This document shows positions 46,338 through 50,103 of a stretch of 50,103 nucleotides of DNA, piece after piece. This DNA comes from Candidatus Fermentibacterota bacterium (GTDB lineage Bacteria; Fermentibacterota; Fermentibacteria; Fermentibacterales; JCC-6): assembly GCA_030592645.1 (NCBI GenBank), contig JAUVIR010000018.1, positions 1 through 50,103 on the forward strand, read 5' to 3'. The notes below the pieces were generated by a model. That model did no database searches, was not told where the DNA came from, and saw nothing but the letters and a program-made list of their open reading frames with translations. The translations under genes were made by a program, and so were the position numbers. Positions within the stretch are counted from its first letter, which is position 1. Each line of letters begins with the position of its first letter.

Positions 46338-47570
46338 ATGTTTTCGGATTTATCGGGTTATCTGCTGGAGCTGCGGGAAGTTTTCAGCCATCATATCGTA
46401 TTTGGAGTAGGTATCCTTCTCATGGGGAGCTATTTCATGGGAAGGCTTGCCGAAAAAGTACGGCTGCCGGCCATCACAGGCTTTATACTCGCAGGTCTTC
46501 TGCTTGGTCCATCCTGCATTGGTCTTGTTCATGAAGACCTTGATGAGACCCTAGCTACGATAACCGAGATCGCCCTGGCGCTTATCGCTCTGGTGATCGG
46601 AAGTGAATTCAGCCTCAAAAAATTGAGAACCATCGGCAAACCGGTTCTCATAATAACTCTCTTCCAGCTTTTTGGTTCTTTCGTTCTTGTCACTACAGGT
46701 CTTGTTATTGCGGGAATGAGTCTGGAATTCGCAGCGATTCTCGGTGCTATCGCATCGGCAACAGCACCTGCGGCGACTGTTGCGATCATCAGAGAACTCA
46801 AAGCCAGGGGTCCATTTGTCGACTACCTCTACGGAGTAGTAGCTCTCGATGACGCAGGGTGTGTGCTTCTCTTCGCTACGGTAACTGCCATTGCAGGAAA
46901 TTTCCTCGGTTCAGCTACCGGTCTCGCTCATTCGGTTTTCCATGCTTTCATTGATATCGTATCATCCCTTGCTCTCGGAGCCGCAGCAGGATTGGTACTT
47001 CATCTATTAACGCGAAGAAGGAAAAGAGCCAACGAGATCCTCATAATATCACTGGGAGTAATACTCATTCTTTCTGCGATTTCGAACAGCTTCCATCTCA
47101 GCGCACTTCTGGCCAGTATGGCTGCTGGAGCTGTCCTTGCGAATCTATCGAGGAAAACCCTCCGGATAGTCAATACGCTTGATCTGATTTCTCCTCCGCT
47201 GTACGCAGCATTCTTTGCTATTGCCGGAACTGAACTGAATATTGCTGTCCTGACCTCACCTCATATTCTGCTGATGGGTGGAATTTTTGTCCTTGCCAGA
47301 GCTGCCGGGAAAATTTTCGGAGTTCATGCCGGAGCGGCCGCTGCTCATTCCGACCCTCTGATAAAGAAGTATCTTGGCTTCGGAATGCTTCCACAGGCAG
47401 GTGTTGCTATCGGTCTTGTTCTCTTTCTGGATACGATGCCCTATTTTGCAATGAATCGTGAGATTACAACTACCCTGATAAACATTGTGCTGTTCTCAGT
47501 ACTGATTAATGAACTAACCGGACCACCGCTTTCGAGATACGCAGTGGTGCACGGCGCAAAACTGGAGTAA
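46338..47570 (+). CDS. CPA2-family cation/proton antiporter
   Basis: A 410-residue protein with about twelve or thirteen helices of the KefB/NapA-like CPA2 family. It has the early Pro-Ala-Ile-Thr-Gly-Phe-Ile-Leu-Ala-Gly motif. In helix 5 it has Ala-Leu-Asp-Asp-Ala, where the paired Asp are the cation and proton sites. There is no C-terminal TrkA-N/RCK domain, so it is a bare transporter. The ATG at 46338 follows AGGAGG by 4 nt, better than the TTG one codon earlier. The EIIA-type gene begins 2 nt after its stop, suggesting that this protein regulates it. Exchange of Na+ or K+ for H+ cannot be told apart. Confidence 0.85.
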   Translation: MFSDLSGYLLELREVFSHHIVFGVGILLMGSYFMGRLAEKVRLPAITGFILAGLLLGPSCIGLVHEDLDETLATITEIALALIALVIGSEFSLKKLRTIGKPVLIITLFQLFGSFVLVTTGLVIAGMSLEFAAILGAIASATAPAATVAIIRELKARGPFVDYLYGVVALDDAGCVLLFATVTAIAGNFLGSATGLAHSVFHAFIDIVSSLALGAAAGLVLHLLTRRRKRANEILIISLGVILILSAISNSFHLSALLASMAAGAVLANLSRKTLRIVNTLDLISPPLYAAFFAIAGTELNIAVLTSPHILLMGGIFVLARAAGKIFGVHAGAAAAHSDPLIKKYLGFGMLPQAGVAIGLVLFLDTMPYFAMNREITTTLINIVLFSVLINELTGPPLSRYAVVHGAKLE

Positions 47571-47572
47571 AT

Positions 47573-48403
47573 ATGGATATTTCCAAATACCTGCAGCCGG
47601 AATCCTGCACGATAGAACTTGCGGGAAAAACAAAAGAGGACGTTATTAAAAGCCTTGCGGGGCTTCTTGCAGCATCTCCTAACGCAACCGGGACAGATCC
47701 GGATATAATCGAACTGGGTCTTCTGGAAAGAGAGAAGATGGGATCAACCGGTTTCGGCAATGGAATCGCAATTCCCCACTGCAAGATCGAAGGTATGAAT
47801 GAATTCGTTCTTGCACTCGGAGTTTCAACCAGGGGCGTTAATTTCGATGCCATGGACAATAGAAATGTGCACATCTTCTGTGCGATAGTAGGTCCCCCTG
47901 ACGAGCCGGAAATGCACCTGAGGCTGCTTGCGGCAGCCAGCAGAGTGCTTGGCGGCGGCAAATCCAGATACGAGATGCTGAGCAGCGCAACCTCTTACGC
48001 TCTCAGAGAAGCCTTCCTTTATCACGCTGCGCCGGCAACTGCTCTTGATTCAAGCAAAGATAAAACCTTCAACAAACTTCTGATGGTCGTCGTTCAGGAG
48101 GAGGATATCTACAACGATATTATCGAGCTCTTTCTGGGAATGGGCCTTCCCGGAGCCATCACGCATGAAGGCAGCATGATGGCGCAGATCCTTTCGGGAG
48201 CACCTGTTTTTGCGGGATTTCTCGATGTACTCGGCAGTTCCCAGCTTGAGCCTAAAACCATTCTTACACTTGTTCCGGGGGATACTCTGGATGAGATAAT
48301 TACTTCGATCGAAGAGATAACCGGAGATTTGGATAATCACCGGGGAGCCTGCATTATTGTACTCTCACCGGATATGGTGAGAGGGTCGCTGGAAACTGTA
48401 TAA
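47573..48403 (+). CDS. PTS EIIA domain fused to a PII-like domain
   Basis: A 276-residue two-domain cytoplasmic protein. Residues 1-150 are a fructose/nitrogen-type EIIA (PtsN-like) with the phospho-accepting His69 in GIAIPHCK. Residues about 165-276 look like a PII-like fold: beta-alpha-beta with Leu-Leu-Met-Val-Val-Val, a Gly-Leu-Pro-Gly turn, a flexible loop and a second beta-alpha-beta ending Ile-Ile-Val-Leu-Ser. The ATG overlaps the ribosome binding region of the antiporter stop. No sugar EIIB/C is nearby, so a regulatory role on the antiporter, set by phosphorylation and ligand binding, is the likely job. The PII-like call is inference from pattern. Confidence 0.75.
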   Translation: MDISKYLQPESCTIELAGKTKEDVIKSLAGLLAASPNATGTDPDIIELGLLEREKMGSTGFGNGIAIPHCKIEGMNEFVLALGVSTRGVNFDAMDNRNVHIFCAIVGPPDEPEMHLRLLAAASRVLGGGKSRYEMLSSATSYALREAFLYHAAPATALDSSKDKTFNKLLMVVVQEEDIYNDIIELFLGMGLPGAITHEGSMMAQILSGAPVFAGFLDVLGSSQLEPKTILTLVPGDTLDEIITSIEEITGDLDNHRGACIIVLSPDMVRGSLETV

Positions 48404-48439
48404 AGCCGTTTAGGTTAGAAACTAGCAAGGAGCTGAATT

Positions 48440-49873
48440 ATGGCTGATTTGTCGAAGAAAATGGATGACCTGTTTGGAAGAATCAGAGAGAATAATCTCT
48501 GGAGACAGAGGGATTGCATTAACCTCATTCCCTCTGAGAATACTCCCAGCCCCCTTGTTAAGATCTGCGAAATATGCGATCCTGCTGGCAGATATGCCGA
48601 GCATAAAAGGATGAAAGGCAGAGATGTCTATTTCTATCATGGAACCGATTTTATCAGAAAAATAGAGGAAGAAGCCGTAGAGGCAATAAAGGAGTATTTC
48701 CAGTGTTCGGAAGCTGAATTGCGAACAATAAGCGGACAGATGGCGAATGCAGTGATATTTGAAGGAGTAACAAAATTCGTTAACAGGTCTACACCCGATG
48801 GCACATTCAGAAAACTCCGTGCCGTCATGAACAACGATCTGAGTAAGGGAGGGCATCTATCCAGCCAGCCGTTCGGAGCGCTTTTCAATTTTGTCGAGAT
48901 CGATCCCGAAACGGGTAAGGAGAATTGCGTCAACTTCCCGGTTATGGAGAGTAATCCGTACAGGATGGATGTGCCCAGGATGCTGGAAATGGTCCGGCAT
49001 GTTCGCCCGGAACTCGTTATTTTTGGAAAAAGTATGTTCCTTTATCCTGAACCGGTCAAAGAGCTTGCAGATGAAGTAGCAGACTGGGAAGACAGACCGG
49101 TTATAATGTACGACATGGCACATGTCCTCGGCATCTACGGAGCATTTCAGGCTCCACTGGCCGATGGCGCGGATGTCGTCACCGGATCAACTCACAAGAC
49201 ATTTTTCGGACCGCAGCGCGGAGTGATTGTAAGTAACATGGCAAAGAAGACCCCACTCCGGAAACTATGGCTCGATATCACCAGCAGAGCATTCCCCGGC
49301 AGTACAAGCAATCACCATCTTGCCACCCTTCTTGGGCTTCTTGTTGCAACCACAGAGATGAATGAATTCAAGGATGAATATCAGAACAGGGTTCTCTCAA
49401 ACGCTAGAGCCTTCGCCGGACACCTGGCAGATAACGGTCTTGCGGTAGAAGGTGATGCTGCGGACGGGTATACCCATACTCATCAGGTGGTGATACGGGT
49501 GGCGGAACATGGGGAAGGTTCCCAGATCGCAGATCGCCTTCAGGAAAACAATATCATTGTTAACTACCAGGCGCTGCCGGACGATAAAACTTTCCTCGCC
49601 TCAAGCGGCATAAGAACGGGTGTTTCCGAAATGACAAGGTACGGTATGGATGAAGATGATTTCGGACAGCTGGCGGAACTCATGGCGCGGATTGTCGTGA
49701 AGAACGAAGATGTTGCAGCTGAGGTGGCGGATTTCCGAAAGAAATTCACGGTAATGCGCTACACACTGCCTCTTGAGAAGAGCATTGCACTTGCTGCAGA
49801 GGCAATGGAATCGGCTTTCCCGACTGGTGAATACGCCAAATTGTTCGCCGAAAACCTGAGAAAATTAACATAA
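48440..49873 (+). CDS. Serine hydroxymethyltransferase-family PLP enzyme, divergent
   Basis: A 477-residue fold-type I PLP enzyme. Leu-Ile-Pro-Ser-Glu-Asn at about 29-34, Ser-Gly-Gln-Met-Ala-Asn at about 94-99, Asp-Met-Ala-His (PLP ring Asp and His) and Ser-Thr-His-Lys-Thr with the Schiff-base lysine match SHMT. Differences from standard GlyA (about 415 residues) are the extra length, a Tyr-Phe-Tyr-His-Gly in place of the Arg-Tyr-Tyr-Gly-Gly block and a longer C-terminal part. It may interconvert serine and glycine with tetrahydrofolate or act on another hydroxyamino acid. AGGAG lies 7 nt before the ATG. A 36-nt gap follows the EIIA gene, so it may share the transcript. Confidence 0.72.
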   Translation: MADLSKKMDDLFGRIRENNLWRQRDCINLIPSENTPSPLVKICEICDPAGRYAEHKRMKGRDVYFYHGTDFIRKIEEEAVEAIKEYFQCSEAELRTISGQMANAVIFEGVTKFVNRSTPDGTFRKLRAVMNNDLSKGGHLSSQPFGALFNFVEIDPETGKENCVNFPVMESNPYRMDVPRMLEMVRHVRPELVIFGKSMFLYPEPVKELADEVADWEDRPVIMYDMAHVLGIYGAFQAPLADGADVVTGSTHKTFFGPQRGVIVSNMAKKTPLRKLWLDITSRAFPGSTSNHHLATLLGLLVATTEMNEFKDEYQNRVLSNARAFAGHLADNGLAVEGDAADGYTHTHQVVIRVAEHGEGSQIADRLQENNIIVNYQALPDDKTFLASSGIRTGVSEMTRYGMDEDDFGQLAELMARIVVKNEDVAAEVADFRKKFTVMRYTLPLEKSIALAAEAMESAFPTGEYAKLFAENLRKLT

Positions 49874-49920
49874 GGGGTCAGGCATCAAAACGTAACATTC
49901 TTAACATTCAGGGTCAGGCC
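49874..49920. repeat. Two GGGTCAGGC repeats before the transposase
   Basis: GGGGTCAGGC at 49874-49883 and AGGGTCAGGCC at 49910-49920, 36 nt apart, flank a short AT-rich stretch with two AACATT copies. Short repeats like these are typical of the ends recognised by REP-associated transposases. The first begins right after the SHMT stop codon. Confidence 0.55.
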
Positions 49921-49979
49921 TTAGCCAATAATGCTTGTGGCCACTTGCGTCATAGGTAATTTTCGCGTAACCTCTTGTT

Positions 49980-50103
49980 ATGACAAGGCAATTAAGAACT
50001 GAATTTCCGGGTGCTCTCTATCACATCTACTCCAGAGGCAATAATAAGAAAATGATCTTTCTGGAGGATGCAGACAGATACAAATTCTTGAACATCCTGA
50101 ACA
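49980..50103 (+). CDS. REP-associated (Y1/IS200-like) transposase, 5' fragment
   Basis: Forty-one codons from ATG at 49980 to the window edge encode the typical N-terminus of Y1 transposases related to RAYTs: a basic start, Phe-Pro-Gly-Ala-Leu-Tyr-His-Ile, then Ser-Arg-Gly-Asn-Asn and Ile-Phe-Leu-Glu-Asp-Ala-Asp-Arg-Tyr-Lys-Phe-Leu. Such enzymes cut single-stranded DNA with one Tyr and two His; those catalytic residues would be beyond the window. It is open to the edge, so I cannot say whether the gene is intact. The GGGTCAGGC repeats upstream fit its presumed ends. Confidence 0.78.
   Translation, partial: MTRQLRTEFPGALYHIYSRGNNKKMIFLEDADRYKFLNILN

Overview
The window reads as a chromosomal segment of a diderm (LPS-bearing) bacterium of the FCB superphylum. 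The markers are an LpxC-FabZ fusion, a SprA-like giant outer-membrane protein, DUF5683 and DUF2723 proteins, and a CPA2 antiporter followed by an EIIA-domain protein. An uncultured FCB lineage such as Fermentibacterota/Aegiribacteria fits the mix, but that placement is inference. I see no rRNA, tRNA, CRISPR array or prophage. Gene density is high, most start sites have a GGAGG-type ribosome binding site, and many genes join by 4-nt stop/start overlaps.

Layout. (1) 1-1900: the tail of a right-handed beta-helix protein runs into a polytopic GT-C-type membrane protein. (2) 1912-12900, minus strand: a type IV pilus block. The operon pilB2-pilB-pilT-pilC-pilS-pilR-DUF2723 is followed by a separately promoted pilin gene. 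Good sigma-54 (-24/-12) promoter matches lie before pilA and before pilB2, and the PilS/PilR pair that would activate such promoters is encoded between them. (3) 13026-18632, minus strand: SprA-like translocon protein. (4) 18750-22432, plus strand: lptF-lptG (LPS export permeases) and serC. (5) 22435-22548: foldback palindromic element between convergent serC and ligA. (6) 22541-28747, minus strand: ligA, a GH57 4-alpha-glucanotransferase and a lipoprotein that looks like a zinc-less M1 peptidase. (7) 28904-29599, plus strand: membrane protein of unknown function. (8) 29601-46207, minus strand: a long co-directional run, prfB (with the programmed +1 frameshift)-lysS-lolC-lolD, then clpC-bamA-skp-lpxD-lpxC/fabZ-lpxA-DUF5683-ECF sigma-anti-sigma-CsgG/FlgT-like barrel protein. 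(9) 46338-49873, plus strand: CPA2 antiporter, EIIA-PII-like protein, SHMT-family enzyme. (10) 49874-50103: short GGGTCAGGC repeats and the 5' end of a REP-associated (Y1/IS200-type) transposase cut off by the window edge.

How it fits together. Most of the window builds or monitors the cell envelope: lipid A synthesis (LpxA, LpxC, LpxD), LPS export (LptF/G), lipoprotein release (LolC/D), beta-barrel assembly (BamA, Skp), a SprA-type secretion channel, type IV pili with a likely glycosylation arm, and an ECF sigma/anti-sigma pair inside the outer-membrane biogenesis operon. I did not find a wholly new multigene system. The most unusual items are the outer-membrane operon carrying its own ECF sigma/anti-sigma pair, the tandem PilB ATPases behind a sigma-54 promoter, the apparently dead M1-like lipoprotein, and the EIIA-PII-like fusion beside an antiporter.
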